Assembly (NCBI GenBank): GCA_963691705.1
Contig: OY829539.1
Location: forward strand, 14,634,501-14,698,500
Direction of reading: 5' to 3'
Length of the DNA stretch: 64,000 nt
From: Viola odorata
Taxonomy: Eukaryota; Streptophyta; Magnoliopsida; Malpighiales; Violaceae
Shown here: piece after piece, positions 1 through 10,344 of the stretch
Position numbering within the stretch: position 1 is the stretch's first letter
How the letters are laid out: each line of letters opens with the position of its first letter
Notes under the pieces: model-generated
What the model saw: only the letters and a program-made list of their open reading frames with translations
Databases searched by the model: none
Told to the model about the DNA's origin: nothing
Made by a program: the position numbers and the translations under genes

Positions 1-213
1 TTGCCACGTCAAATAAACTTGCCACCTCACCAATGCCACCTGTCTAAAACTTCCACCTCACTATTTCCCTCTACATTTTCAGCTTCCTCCTTCGTTCAAA
101 ACTCCATAAACACCAAAAAAGCTGAAAAATCCATTCTCTCTCCCTATCAAACGTCCGTCCTCCCAAAATCAAAATCCCAAAACCTTTCACTTTCCCTCAA
201 CCAAACCTTAACC

Positions 214-2304
214 ATGGCTAGAAAAAAATCAGACGCCAAGAGAGGCGGCCATAGTCTTTTCTCTGCAAACCAGCCACCTGGTTTGACAGCCAACGCACCA
301 CCGCTCCCTCCGCCACAGCCGAAATCTCCTCCGCCCAAAAACCCAGCTGCAGCAGCGCCGTCCACCTCCCACATTCCGGAGCAGACGAGCCAGACCCTAG
401 GGTCTCTCAATCTCAATCTCAATCTTCCTCCACAACCTGACAGTCCTGCCGCCGCCGTTCCCGCTGCCGGAACCAACATGCAACCTCAGCGGACTCCTAC
501 TCCCTCTGTGCACACATCGCCGGAGTCCACTGCTGCTTCTAACAACGAAGCCACGGCCAGCGAAGAGTCTCCTACCTCCAGGCCGCGTGATGTGACTATC
601 TCTTCGGATTCTGACCAGGACAACAGACCATTACGGTCTATGATGCGCAGCAAGGCAACTCCGACCACCACTCCAGCCCGTTCTGACAGGGAAGAACGGC
701 ACTTGAGGAGGAAGGGAATTGAGGTACCACCCATCCAGGAAGCTGCAGAGATTATGAAGAAGAAGAAGGCTGCCAATTCTGCTCAACCTGCGCCTTCTAC
801 AAAGAAAAGAAAATTGGCAGTGGTTGAGGCAGAAGAAGAATCAGACCCATCTCCTCCTGCCAAGAAAACGAAGAAAGGCCTATCCCAAGGCCTTGGCAAG
901 AAGACACCTCAAGCTACCTCTGCTGCCAAAAAGAAAATTCCACAAGCGCAAAAAGGGAAGAAGAAAGTGACGTCCGAAACTCCTTCACCAACGCCTCAGA
1001 TTGCACCTGTGGAGCAGCAATCTATTGTTCGCGTCAAGAACAGAGCCAAAACTAGCAGCTCCAATGCTCAGGTCATGATTCCTAACATTAATTCTCTTAA
1101 TGGTTGGCTGAAGTTTGATGAGATTGAATTAATTGAAAAACTTGCAATCAAACAACAACTTTCTGCTCCTTCATGTGCTAAACTGGATTTTGAACTGTTA
1201 GATGCCTTAGGGCTTAGCGATAGGATCAGAATGTTAATTAAGAACATAGGTTGGGACACTTTCTTTCTTTTGGATCATCCAGCTTATGCAGTGCTTTGTT
1301 TGGAATTTTACACAACATTTTGGTATGCTTCTGCTAAGGAAAAAAATGGTGTTAGGATGGATAAACAAAATGACATTAATTTTCGCTTGTGCAACAAATA
1401 TGTACACCTTACTCTTGATGAATTTAATATGCATTTGGGTTTTGTTGTTGAAGAACATATGCATGCGCCTTGGTATTTAAATGCTTTTAATGATTACCCT
1501 GCTACCTTTGACAAGCATGAAGCTTTTAGGGAGCTGACTGGAAATCCAGCAGCCACTTTTTATGACAATTCTAAGGCTCATGCGATTCAGGACCCTTCTC
1601 TTAGGATCTTGCATAGGTATATTGCAGTGACTTTTGCAGGAAAAATTAGGATTTCTGGTCAGCTGTCCAAACAGGAGCTTTTCTTTTTATGGTGCATGAA
1701 CCATGAGCATACTGTTAACTTAGGTTTTTGGATAGCTACTCAGATGCATGCTTATAGGAAAAAAATGTTAATGGGATCTATTATTACACACCTAGCAATC
1801 AATTCTAAACAATTGGACCTTCAAACGGCCAAGCTTTATAATTGCGCTTCTTTGAAGCTTTTGGATTTGATGGCTCTTGACGCGATGGGATTTTTCCATC
1901 TCGATCAAGACGGTTATGTGTGTTATAATGTAGGTTTCACGCCGGTTCAAGACCATATTTTCAGCCTCAAGAATGGGGGAAAGTACAAGCTTCGTTCCTT
2001 AGATCTTCAAGCCAATACCCCTACATCTGCTCCTGCTGTTTCCACTGCCCCTGCTGATTGTCAAGGTACTGGTCCTTCGCAAGCCAACAATGCCGAAGCT
2101 ACTGCCCCAGAGCATAGCACAGCCCACATTCCAGCTCAGTTATCGGTTCTTCTAAGGAACCAGACCAGCCTCATTAAGATTCAGCTGCATGAACAAAGAG
2201 AAAACAATCGCATTCAGCAGAATATCCTAGATGTCCAGCAGCGGATCTTAGATGTCATGGAGCGTGCATTCCCAGCTCCAGCTCCAGCCCCTCCCAATCC
2301 TTGA
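214..2304 (+). CDS. Athila ORF1/env-position protein (putative plant transposon protein family)
   Basis: An uninterrupted ORF of 696 codons starts at the ATG at 214, which has a good plant context (ACCATGGCT). The frame stays open upstream to position 1, but that part is a pyrimidine-rich leader. In order the protein has a basic low-complexity N-terminus (MARKKSDAKRGG), a Pro/Ser/Thr/Ala-rich linker, a Lys-rich stretch around residues 180-290, a globular domain around residues 290-600 (motifs GWDTFFLLDHPAYAVL and ELFFLWCMNHEHTVNLGFW), and a C-terminal coiled coil ending in Pro/Ala repeats. The globular part resembles the domain annotated as Athila ORF1 or putative plant transposon protein. 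Its biochemical role is unknown, and I see no signal peptide or convincing membrane segment. It lies between pol (presumably left of the window) and the 3' LTR. It is the only long intact transposon ORF here apart from the small antisense one at 55834. Confidence 0.75.
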   Translation: MARKKSDAKRGGHSLFSANQPPGLTANAPPLPPPQPKSPPPKNPAAAAPSTSHIPEQTSQTLGSLNLNLNLPPQPDSPAAAVPAAGTNMQPQRTPTPSVHTSPESTAASNNEATASEESPTSRPRDVTISSDSDQDNRPLRSMMRSKATPTTTPARSDREERHLRRKGIEVPPIQEAAEIMKKKKAANSAQPAPSTKKRKLAVVEAEEESDPSPPAKKTKKGLSQGLGKKTPQATSAAKKKIPQAQKGKKKVTSETPSPTPQIAPVEQQSIVRVKNRAKTSSSNAQVMIPNINSLNGWLKFDEIELIEKLAIKQQLSAPSCAKLDFELLDALGLSDRIRMLIKNIGWDTFFLLDHPAYAVLCLEFYTTFWYASAKEKNGVRMDKQNDINFRLCNKYVHLTLDEFNMHLGFVVEEHMHAPWYLNAFNDYPATFDKHEAFRELTGNPAATFYDNSKAHAIQDPSLRILHRYIAVTFAGKIRISGQLSKQELFFLWCMNHEHTVNLGFWIATQMHAYRKKMLMGSIITHLAINSKQLDLQTAKLYNCASLKLLDLMALDAMGFFHLDQDGYVCYNVGFTPVQDHIFSLKNGGKYKLRSLDLQANTPTSAPAVSTAPADCQGTGPSQANNAEATAPEHSTAHIPAQLSVLLRNQTSLIKIQLHEQRENNRIQQNILDVQQRILDVMERAFPAPAPAPPNP

Positions 2305-2401
2305 ATCAATGCCCCCGGTTTTATTTTCCTTTTCCCTTTTCTTTTCTTTTCGTTTCTATTTTTATTGTTTGTGTTTTACTTTGTTTGTTATTGTTCTTTC
2401 T

Positions 2402-2437
2402 CACATTGAGGACAATGTGTCCTTTAAGTGTGGGGGA
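2402..2437 (+). other. Stem-loop plus PPT-like tract (upstream copy)
   Basis: A 7-bp stem, CACATTG with CAATGTG, encloses the tetraloop AGGA (2402-2419). After 7 nt comes AGTGTGGGGGA (2427-2437). It lies about 100 nt past the env-position stop codon. See the equivalents at 3573, 38586 and 40166. Confidence 0.75.
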
Positions 2438-3572
2438 GGATCACTTCCGTATTTTATTTTGTGTGTTGTTGTGCATGATTGTGTGATTTTAATTATTTTT
2501 ATGCATGATCAGTTGTAGTTTTTCAGTTTCCTTAGTTTTCCCTTTTGCTTCTGCATGTTTATTTCAGTAATTTATGCATGTGTACTGCTTGTTTTCAGTC
2601 TGTTTTTGTGAAGTTTTTCTTTTGTGTCTCACACCCCTTTGTATGAAAATCAATCTCAAAAGCTGAACTCTTGCAAACACTTCTCCAATCAACTCTTTCT
2701 TGCAGTTCTGAATACTTCCTATATTACAATGTGTGCATTTATTTACATAGAAGTATGATGAGTGTTGCTGTCCTAAGAAATGCTTTCCTAGGACTGAACT
2801 GCTGTCTCCATCCCTAGGCCTAGGGATAAGGATCCTATCCTCATCACTGCTGTCAGTTTTTAATTTTTGCTCGCATGTGTACCCTTTAATTTCTTGTGTG
2901 TGGTCTCTCTTCATGCCCTCTGGATTTCACGATGTTGGTGGTTCGGCACCATCATCCCATCTTGGAGAAACTTCCATTCGGTTGTGTGCTAACCCCTTAT
3001 TTTGGGCCGATCATAGCACCATGGTGAGAGCCAAGTCTGCATGTGCTTGTGTTTGTATTCGGAAAAAAAAAAAAAAAAAAAAAAAAGAAAAAATGGGAGT
3101 GTGGAATGAAGGAAAGTTGAAAAGAAAAAAGAAAGATGATTGCGGAAGAAGGAAAGAAGGAAAGAAAAAAAAAAGGAGAAAAATGCGGCAAAGAAAAGAA
3201 AAAGAAAATAGAATAAAAGAAGTGGAGAAAATAAAAGAAGCCTTTGGCTCACTATGTGTTTTAATTTTGTTCTTCGCTACTGTTTGCGCCTTTTATAATT
3301 CTTGCATGAGTGTCGGCAGCAGTGATTGGATTTAGAGCCAAAGGAGGAGAAGGTAGAGGTCCTAGGATTGTATTTCTTGGTTGACAGCATGCTATTATAC
3401 TTCTATATAAATATTTGTGCATTTGTGATATTGGGAGTGTTTAGCATTGCTTGAAGAAGTTGATTCTTGAAGTTTTTGTTTGAGTTCAGTCCAGAGTTGG
3501 ATTTTCTGATCAAGGGGGTGTTGTTTGTGTGTTGTTTGTTTGTTTTCTTTGTGTTTCTTTGTGTCTTGAGTT

Positions 3573-3610
3573 CATGCTTGGGGGCAAGCATGGTTCAAGT
3601 GTGGGGGATT
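3573..3610 (+). other. Stem-loop plus polypurine tract (plus-strand primer site)
   Basis: An 8-bp stem, CATGCTTG with CAAGCATG, encloses GGGG (3573-3592). It is followed after 5 nt by AGTGTGGGGGA (3598-3608) and ATT, directly before the LTR begins with TG at 3611. By position this is the plus-strand primer (polypurine tract). Confidence 0.75.
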
Positions 3611-5119
3611 TGATTGGTTGTTTAGATTTGATGTTTTATACTCTCTTTCCCTTATGGATTGAGAGTATTTATTTGCTTCTTTTGGCCATTTACTTCCCTT
3701 TTCCTTTGTACAGGCTTGAAAGATCATAAGAGAGGAAAAGGATTAGAATCGGTGAAAGATAGAGCATTTCCAATCAAGGCTGATTTTGAGGTTGATTTGT
3801 GAAAGTCATCCTGTCTCCATCCCTAGGCCTAGGGATGGATCGCCTGCGCTGGTGAAATTCTGGGCAGTCCGGCCATGTCTTTGCGCGCCAAGGTTTATTT
3901 TATTTCTTAGTGTTATTCTTGTCTCCTGGGCATGCTAGACAGCTTTTAAGCTCCACTATCTCGTGTTCCCTTATTCCTTTGACTCAAGAACTCCTTGGAG
4001 ACTCCTTAAGGAATATATTTCATCTCTTCTTAGTGCTAGACAAGAATTTATTCTTGTCTCTTCCTTGTTGTTGGAGCCGCATGCTTGCAATTGTTTGTCC
4101 TTTGAGTGCTTGCTCCTTGGGGAGACGGAAGAGGAGAATGGTTGTACTTTAGATAGAGGAGATTTTCGTCCAAGGGGGGTATCATCACATTCGGACAGAA
4201 ACAGAGAGAGAGGAGACAAGGACAGCAAGCAACGGGCTGCACTTCTTCTTCACCGGCATTTTCCAGATTTGTTTACCTTTGAACAATTAGTTTATTTTGT
4301 AACTTCAATTATGTATTGTAGCTAATTCCCTCTGATTCTTGGTAGAGGTTAGAGGTTGACTATCCATGTTATTGTGAGGCTTTGTTGAACTTAATATGAA
4401 TGTTTTTGTATTTCTTTCTTTCTCATTTAAATGTCAAACTTGTTCTTGTTGAATTTAAAGATTGGCCAACTTGTGATTTGATTTGAAATGTCAGTTTCAT
4501 TTATGTTAGTGTTCATCCTACATTAAGTGAAGATTGAGTAGACAACTAGTGAATAATTGGCATAAGACTTGTCATTAGAAACTAGGAAGAAAGAAAGAAT
4601 AGGTTCTGGGCTGAGTAAGTTCGTTTCAAGACCTTGAGGTGGGCTTCCCGTGTGTTTACAATTTCCCAGCAACTCTTAGGAATTTCTTGAGAATTTGTTA
4701 GGAAGGTTTGGGTCATTATTAGAGTGTCTCTTTTAATTGACTTGTATAGGGGGAAACCTGGGAAATTAGAGTGTCTCTTGTTCCTTTAACATCTTTATAA
4801 ATCCATTTCAGAAAACGTTTTGTTAATGATCAATTGCAAAGGATAGTCACCTTGTAAGAATCTCTACCAAGGATTGTTTCTCTACCTCTGATTTCGCTCA
4901 TTATTTCGATTATATTTTGTGCATGCTGCTCCCACTCACTGATTTACCTACAAGTACTGTTTTTAATTTGGTTTCAATCACAAAAACTCCCCCCAACTTT
5001 GGTTCGATTTGGCTTTTACAAGAAAAATACGAATTACACAAGATTTCCTCCCTGTGGATTCGATCCTCTCATCACTATCTACATTATATTTTGTGGTTTA
5101 GCACTGAGTTGAACTTACA
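3611..5119 (+). repeat. 3' LTR of Athila-type element
   Basis: The LTR runs from TGATTGG, directly after the polypurine tract, to ...AACTTACA, where reverse copia sequence begins, giving 1509 bp. A TATA-like TTTATAAATC lies at about 4793. The downstream part (4981-5100) has the 'tcgatcctctcatcac' style typical of U5 in this group. The partner LTR is outside the window, so the boundaries rest on the PPT and the TG/CA ends only. Confidence 0.7.
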
Positions 5120-5124
5120 TTTAT

Positions 5125-6604
5125 GCAGTGGTTGCGACGCCTCTGTCACTCGTAGAAGAGAGTTGATCAGAGTCAACTAAGGGAGGTTGAGTTGGTTCAT
5201 TACTAGATTCTGAATCTCGACAGAATCGGTTCTCAATAAATTCAACATCCCTTGATTCTACAATCGCATTAGAACTCAAGTCTAACAGTCTATATGCCTT
5301 TGAATTTGCAGCATATCCCATGAACACACTTCTGATTGCCCTTGACCCTAATTTAGTTCTTTTCGGGTCAGATACTCGATAAAAGGCTAAACACCCCTAC
5401 ACTTTAAGATAATCCAAATTTGGTTTTCGTCCATTCCATAACTCATATGGTGACAAATTTTGAATCACTCGATATGGTACTCTATTATGCACATGAACAG
5501 CGGTAAGAATTGCTTCTCCCCATAAGTTAAATCATGATTGTGCCTTCAAAATCATCGCATTAACCATATCCACGAGTGTTCTATTTTTCCTTTCGGTCAA
5601 ACCGTTTTGTTGGGGTGTATATGGCGCAGTCTTTTCATGAATGATTCCATGTTCTTGACAGAATTCAATGAATTCGTTGGGAAAATATTCCCCACCTCTA
5701 TCACTTCTAAGAACTTTTATTTTCTTTTCCTTTTGATTTTCTACTTCTGATTTATAGCGTTTAAACATATCAAAAGCCTCATATTTTGTTCTTAGTAAGT
5801 AGATGTATGTATACCTAGAGTAATCATCTATAAAAGTGATGAAATATCTTTTTCCACTCCTAGTTAATACACCATTTAATTCACAAATATTAGAATGTAT
5901 TAATTCTAAAAGTTGTGTTTTTCTTTCGGCTCTGGGGAAAGGCCTTTTAGTTATCTTTGCTTGTATACATGTTTTGCATTTTTCATGTTCATTTTGTGTA
6001 TACGAAATTAACCCATACTTAGACATATATTTCAAGTACTTAAAGTTTAAATGCGCTAAACGATCATGCCATAAAGTACAAGAATTAACAACACAAGAAT
6101 AATCAGAAATAACTTTATTATTAATACTAAGTTTGAACATGCCATCACAAGAGTACCCTTTTCCAACAAATACACCACCTTTAGATAGAATCAACTTATC
6201 GGATTCTAGCACGGCCTTAAGGCCTTTATTACACAAAAGATTAGCAGATACAAGATTTTTCCTAATATCCGGAACATGGAGAACATTAGTAAGAATAAGC
6301 TTCTTTCCGGAAGTGAATTGAAGTTCCACACTTCCTTTGCCCAGAACTTTGGCAGAGTTGTCGTTCCCCATTAGGACCACTTGTCCTTCGGTTGATTCTT
6401 CATATGCATTGAATTGGTTCTTGTCATTGCGCACGTGCACAGTTGCACCAGAATCAAACCACCAATCAGAAAGATTTACCGCGGCAGCCATGTTGAGTTC
6501 AGTAATCATGCCAATTTGCATTTCCGAAACCATCACAATGATTTCTTCAACCACGTTTGCGGTTTTAGAACCATTGGCCTTCTCTTTCTCACTCTTGAAT
6601 GGAA
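5125..6604 (-). pseudogene. copia pol fragment: protease, GAG-pre-integrase, integrase
   Basis: Reading on the minus strand, a pepsin-like protease motif WWFDSGATVHV comes first, then LWHDRLAHLNFKYL with CKTCIQAK (the HHCC region of GAG-pre-integrase), and then the integrase core with FIDDYSRYTYIY, LRSDRGGEYF and PYTPQQNGLTERKNRTL. The position of the first catalytic Asp reads HSNICELNG, where copia integrases normally have Asp in place of that Asn, so the active site is broken. In-frame stops follow at about 5535 (ILKAQS-stop) and about 5400 (LDYLKV-stop). The post-core stretch VFMGYAANSKAYRLLDL ends at the Athila junction. Reverse transcriptase is not present. An indel near 6605 puts this region out of frame with gag. 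Confidence 0.8.
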
Positions 6605-7123
6605 GCATGCCCTATTCTTTTTGTCTTTGGTGTTATCGTTAGAGTAACTCTTTTTAAAACCTTTCCCCTTCTTATAACAAAGTTGATTGACCATAATTGA
6701 AATTTCATGCATTTGGTCCAGAACAGACAAATTATCAACCATTTTAAATTCCATGTATTTCAGAATGATGAATTTGTTCGTACCTATTTTCTTGGTTTTG
6801 TACTTTGCCTCCAAAGCATTCCAGATTTCACGCGGTGACTTTGTAGCGGTAAACAGATCATATAACCGATCAGACAGAGTGTTCAGAATGTGTCCCCTAC
6901 AAACCAATTCGTCATCATCACGCTTTTTCTTCGCTGCCTTTTGTGCATCAGTATCATTCTCACCCGGTTCCGGCAGTGGGTCTTCTTCCAGAACATAGAA
7001 AATCTTGAGAGCAGTCAGGAAGAACTTCATCTTATCTTGCCAACGAGTGAAATTTATTCCATCGAACCTGTCCAGTTTCACGGAGTCTTGATTCATGAAG
7101 TTGAAAGTGGTAGTTCCTTCCAT
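6605..7123 (-). pseudogene. copia gag (internally deleted)
   Basis: The ORF starts at the ATG at 7123 (MEGTTTFNFMNQDSVKLDRF), 22 bp inside the LTR edge, and matches the UBN2/DUF4219-type copia gag: FDGINFTRWQDKMKFFLTAL, then TKSPREIWNALEAKY. After DQMHEISIMVNQL the text jumps directly to the Lys-rich tail CYKKGKGFKK. The second half of the gag domain and the CCHC knuckle are therefore missing. The frame then runs out of phase with pol near 6605. This copy would not make a functional capsid. Confidence 0.75.
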
Positions 7124-7375
7124 TGTCGAATATTGTCTTAAGATTGTTGGGAATATTGGGTTAAATGGAAAGAATGATAATATGGTTTTGAGTCACGAGA
7201 AATATCGCTTTCCTTAAGACAATATTTTCCCCCACTCGTATCGAGTTTGCTAATAGGTTCCTAGCAAATTGCCTCTCAGGATATAACAAAACTAATGAAT
7301 TCTGCAGATAGCAATTCTGAAGAATTCTGAATTTCTCGAATGATTCGAATGAATCAATTTACTGATTTTGCATTC

Positions 7376-7384
7376 TATATATAG
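7376..7384 (-). promoter_or_regulatory. TATA box of the reverse copia LTR
   Basis: TATATATAG (reading CTATATATAGA on the minus strand) lies inside the LTR about 250 bp upstream of gag in the element's own orientation. It is assigned from position and motif only. Confidence 0.45.
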
Positions 7385-7428
7385 ATTATGAAAAGGTCTG
7401 AAAAGAAGAGTTATAACTCTTCGGTCTG

Positions 7429-7652
7429 TTGTGTCCGTTCCAACAGTTGTGTTTATTCCAATTATTGTGTCTGTTCCAACAGTTGTGTCTGCACCAACCG
7501 TTGTGTCCGTTCCAACAGTTGTATCTGCACCAACCGTTGTGTCCGTTCCAACCATTGTATCTGCACCAACCGTTGTGTCCGTTCCAACAGTTGTATCTGC
7601 ACCAACCGTTGTGTCCGTTCCAACAGTTGCGTCTGCACCAACGGTTGTATCT
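7429..7652. repeat. 18-bp minisatellite (36-bp higher-order unit) in the copia LTR
   Basis: About 12 tandem copies of an 18-mer alternate between two versions, GTTGTGTCCGTTCCAACA and GTTGTATCTGCACCAACC, giving a 36-bp higher-order period. The period is a multiple of three and stop-free, so several frames are open and spell VPTVVSAPTVVS-like repeats. These are not genes. The array lies upstream of the TATA box in the LTR's orientation, in U3. Confidence 0.85.
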
Positions 7653-7703
7653 ATTTATATTTCCTCACACTTTTCAATTGCCTTTCCAATACCCATTACA
7701 ACA

Positions 7704-9109
7704 CACAAACACTTATATAATATACTATAAATCCAAAAAATACAAGGATCATAACTCCTAATTACATCAATCAAGCGAGCAAAGGTGAATAATGAAGGAT
7801 TTTCTCACACTAAAAAAATCACAAATCAAAGTTAATGAAAGAAATGCACAAAAGTCTTATTTGAAACACTAAGGAAAAAATAGGAAGGGAAAATTAGCAA
7901 ATGGAATGGTGAGATTATTTGGTTGCCTTCCTCCATTTTGCCCTTTATTTGAGTTGGCAAGACTGTGTCAGTCATGTGATGGCCCATGCTCGGCAGGCGC
8001 TAGAGAGTGCCAAACATGCGTTAGCCATGTTCTCGACCAACTGGCCTTGGTGCCTAGCACTGGCCCATGTGCGCGACCAACTGTTGCTACGTGTGCTGGC
8101 TAGCTTGATAAGTCGAGGCACTGCTCCAGGCCAGGCTCATGCAGTGCCAGGCCAAGGCAGGCTAGGGCTAGCGATAACGCAACCCATACCCTTGCTAGTG
8201 CGACTGATAACGTGGCTTGTTGTTGCACGGCTTGGCTTGCTTATTCCTTAGTGAGTCTAAAACCATGCAATACAAGAGGGATTTGGCCTTAGGTGAGGAC
8301 TTCATTATGATATCCACAAATAATCATCCTCACGTCATCTGCCATCTCCAAGCCATTTCCTTTATCCACGCTTTCTTCTTTTAGTCATTTTTGCATCCAC
8401 ATTGAAACTCTCTTGGCCTTTGATTGAGTGATAGGTCCCTCTAATGGAGACCTATAAATCAAGCTTGAACCTTTGACTTTTTTTCCCCGCTGTCTCCGAG
8501 CGTCCTCTTTGTCCATTCCAAGATCAATTTATGTTTTTTTTCTTTATGAAATGAGCAATGCATAAAATACACACCGATCCCTATTTCACGGGATAAAAAT
8601 ATGCGCAGCGAATTGACCCGTGTGACACTTAGCTAGCTTTCCTTCTTGCTTGCTAAGTCAGCCTCTAAATGCGTTAGCACAAATAACACTAAATAATAAT
8701 TAAAGGACTCATAAATGAATAAGAGAAGGTGTGGGAACGATTCATATATTAACACAGTAAATTGCTCGAACCCCTATTTATACATACCGGAGCCCTAGTC
8801 CATAAAGAATTCTACTCGGATATAACTTCTAATCCTGCTCGGTTACAAAGTTCTAGTCCGCGTATGACAGCCTTGCGGAATCCTACACGGTTTCTAACTT
8901 CTAGCTCTTGTAATCCAAGTCCTAGTTGAACTAGACTCCTGTGAGCAAACAAAGGCCTTTGTGGCCACGGCCTAACGCATGTCAGGCCCGTGACGTGACA
9001 CCTAGCTACTAAGACCCAGCCATAAGAAGTGCAAAAATCTATCTAGAATCGACCATAACCAAGCAAACTCTATGGGGACCGAATCACAAGTTCATCTCTA
9101 GCTAATAAT
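7704..9109. other. Intergenic, repeat-like, no gene recognised
   Basis: No convincing coding sequence is visible. 7900-8260 is GC-richer and holds short overlapping ORFs of low-complexity text (gccaaacatgcg, ctagcact), probably transposon debris. 8700-8800 contains a reverse-oriented TATA-like TATAAATAGG (CCCTATTTATAC at about 8772), so 8500-9060 may be an unassigned LTR fragment. I could not link it to any other element here. Confidence 0.4.
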
Positions 9110-10301
9110 AAATTTTTTATTATGTTCTCATATCTTCTCAATTTCTCTTAGATATGATAACTTTTGTATCTGTTACAATTTATTTTTGGGATGAACGACT
9201 TTTTTTTTTGTTTTCTCTCCTTGTTAAACAATTATCTGAGAAAATGTCTATTTGATATTCAATTTTTTTTAAAAAAATAGAAAATTAAGAAAAATCTAAT
9301 AACATAGTAAAAATATTTTAAAAAATATATAAAAACTAAGAAAAATCTAATAATTTTCTATATTTTTTTTAAATATATTTTCAAGAACAAAATATGTAGA
9401 ACCCACTAGATTTCAATTTTTCAACACAATTTCAAGTCTTTCCAAATTATCTTTTAATTTCTTAAGCATCTCAATTTATCAAACAAATTCTCTTTTTATC
9501 CTACTGCACGTTCTTGAAAGAATGAAATACACAAACCCTATTCTTCACTGCTGCATATTCTTCATATCTTTCAAATTTTTTAAATATATTCCCTATTTTA
9601 TTAGATTTTTACTTATTTTTTAAAAATATTTTTCTATATTTTATTAGATTTTTTAGTATATTTTCCTATATTTTTTAAAAATATTTTTCTTATTTTATTA
9701 GATTTTTAAATTATTTTTCCTATTTTATTAGAATTTTCCTATTTTTTAAAAAATATTTTTTCCTTTTCTATTATATTTTTCTTAATTCCTATATTTTTTT
9801 TAAAATTATTTTTCTGAACTGTGAGACTGGATTGTCAAAAATAATTATTAAAATAATAAAATCTAACATAGTTTGTTTGCTTTAACTTTTTTTATAGTTG
9901 AGATTATAATGACCTAACAGATAAAACGTTTGGGAATGATAAAAATAGAAAAATAAATGTTTGGGACTGATTAAAATAAAATGACAAATATTTGGGACCG
10001 TGGGGTGTATTAACTCTTCAAAACTAAGTTTCTGATTGTACTTTATCACTAATGTGTAACAGAATAAAAGTTGGTTGTCAAGTTATCAATTATCAAAACT
10101 TAGGAGTAAATTTTACACGGGAATTTTTTTTTGGATATCAATTAAACATTTTCTCAAATAATTATTTAAGAAGAAAAGAAAAGAAAAAGTGGGTGATCCC
10201 AAAATTAAATTGTAACAGATACAAAAGCTATCATATCAAGAGAATTTAATAAGAAAAATTGAAAACATATGAGAACATAATAAGATAATTTCTTTTTAAC
10301 T
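9110..10301. mobile_element. Long-TIR non-autonomous DNA element, copy 1
   Basis: An AT-rich 1.2-kb unit whose ends are inverted copies. The left side (ATTATGTTCTCATATCTTCT at about 9119, continuing through TTTGTATCTGTTACAATTTA) matches the reverse complement of the right side (10183-10285). The interior is a mosaic of AAAATCTAATAA and TTATTAGATTTTT in both orientations. No ORF of note. A long TIR with no ORF suggests a Mutator-like non-autonomous element, but no target duplication could be fixed. Confidence 0.6.
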
Positions 10302-10344
10302 ATTTTGGTGTGAAAATAAGCTAATTGGGTGTGAAAAATAGTTA

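Larger units (their letters stand above)
2305..3610 (+). other. Long 3' UTR of the Athila-type element
   Basis: This stretch is non-coding. It begins and ends with a hairpin followed by AGTGTGGGGGA (separate entries). Between them are a run of about 24 A (3061-3086) that leads into a purine-rich stretch to about 3240, and a palindromic CCCTAGGCCTAGGG motif at about 2812 that recurs inside the LTR at about 3819. Lysine-rich or Phe-rich ORFs here are artefacts of the purine tract. The second Athila-type element has a similar poly(A)/purine stretch at 39428-39590. Confidence 0.7.
1..5119 (+). mobile_element. Athila-type Ty3/gypsy element, 3' part (left end outside window)
   Basis: The window opens inside this element. 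It contains the env-position ORF, a long 3' UTR, a polypurine tract (AGTGTGGGGGATT at 3598) and a 3' LTR from 3611 to 5119. The order ORF, long UTR, PPT, LTR and the GTGTGGGGG tract are typical of Athila elements, and the same layout recurs in the complete element at 31306-41779. Directly after the LTR the sequence becomes a reverse-oriented copia pol. The simplest reading is that this element inserted into the copia element, with TTTAT (5120-5124) as the right copy of the target duplication. The left copy is outside the window. Confidence 0.8.
5120..7703 (-). mobile_element. Ty1/copia element, reverse orientation, truncated by Athila insertion
   Basis: Reading leftward, the order is LTR (7703-7145), gag (7123-6605), then protease, GAG-pre-integrase and integrase (6604-5125). 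Reverse transcriptase, RNase H and the second LTR should lie left of the Athila-type element, outside the window. Gag is internally deleted, with no zinc knuckle, and pol carries stops and a frameshift, so this copy is dead. The lineage looks Tork/Ale-like from the gag and integrase text, which is inference. Confidence 0.8.
7145..7703 (-). repeat. 5' LTR of the reverse copia element
   Basis: The proposed ends, TGTTGGGAATATTGG at 7145 and CCAATACCCATTACAACA ending at 7703, are imperfect inverted repeats of each other, as expected for a copia LTR of about 559 bp. A TATA box in the element's orientation lies at 7376-7384. I do not see a clear TGG primer-binding site in the 21 bp between the LTR edge and the gag ATG. 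The partner LTR is outside the window. Confidence 0.6.

Noticed and set aside
2877..3335. 152-codon Lys-rich ORF and the opposite Phe-rich ORFs
   Set aside because: They arise from a poly(A)/purine tract in the Athila 3' UTR.
7388..7761. Overlapping ORFs encoding VPTVVSAPTVVS-type and CVCTNRCVRSNSC-type repeat proteins
   Set aside because: They are by-products of an 18-bp minisatellite whose period is a multiple of three; open in several frames and located in an LTR.
8500..9060. Possible LTR with reverse TATA
   Set aside because: No paired LTR, primer site or target repeat could be found; left as unassigned intergenic sequence.
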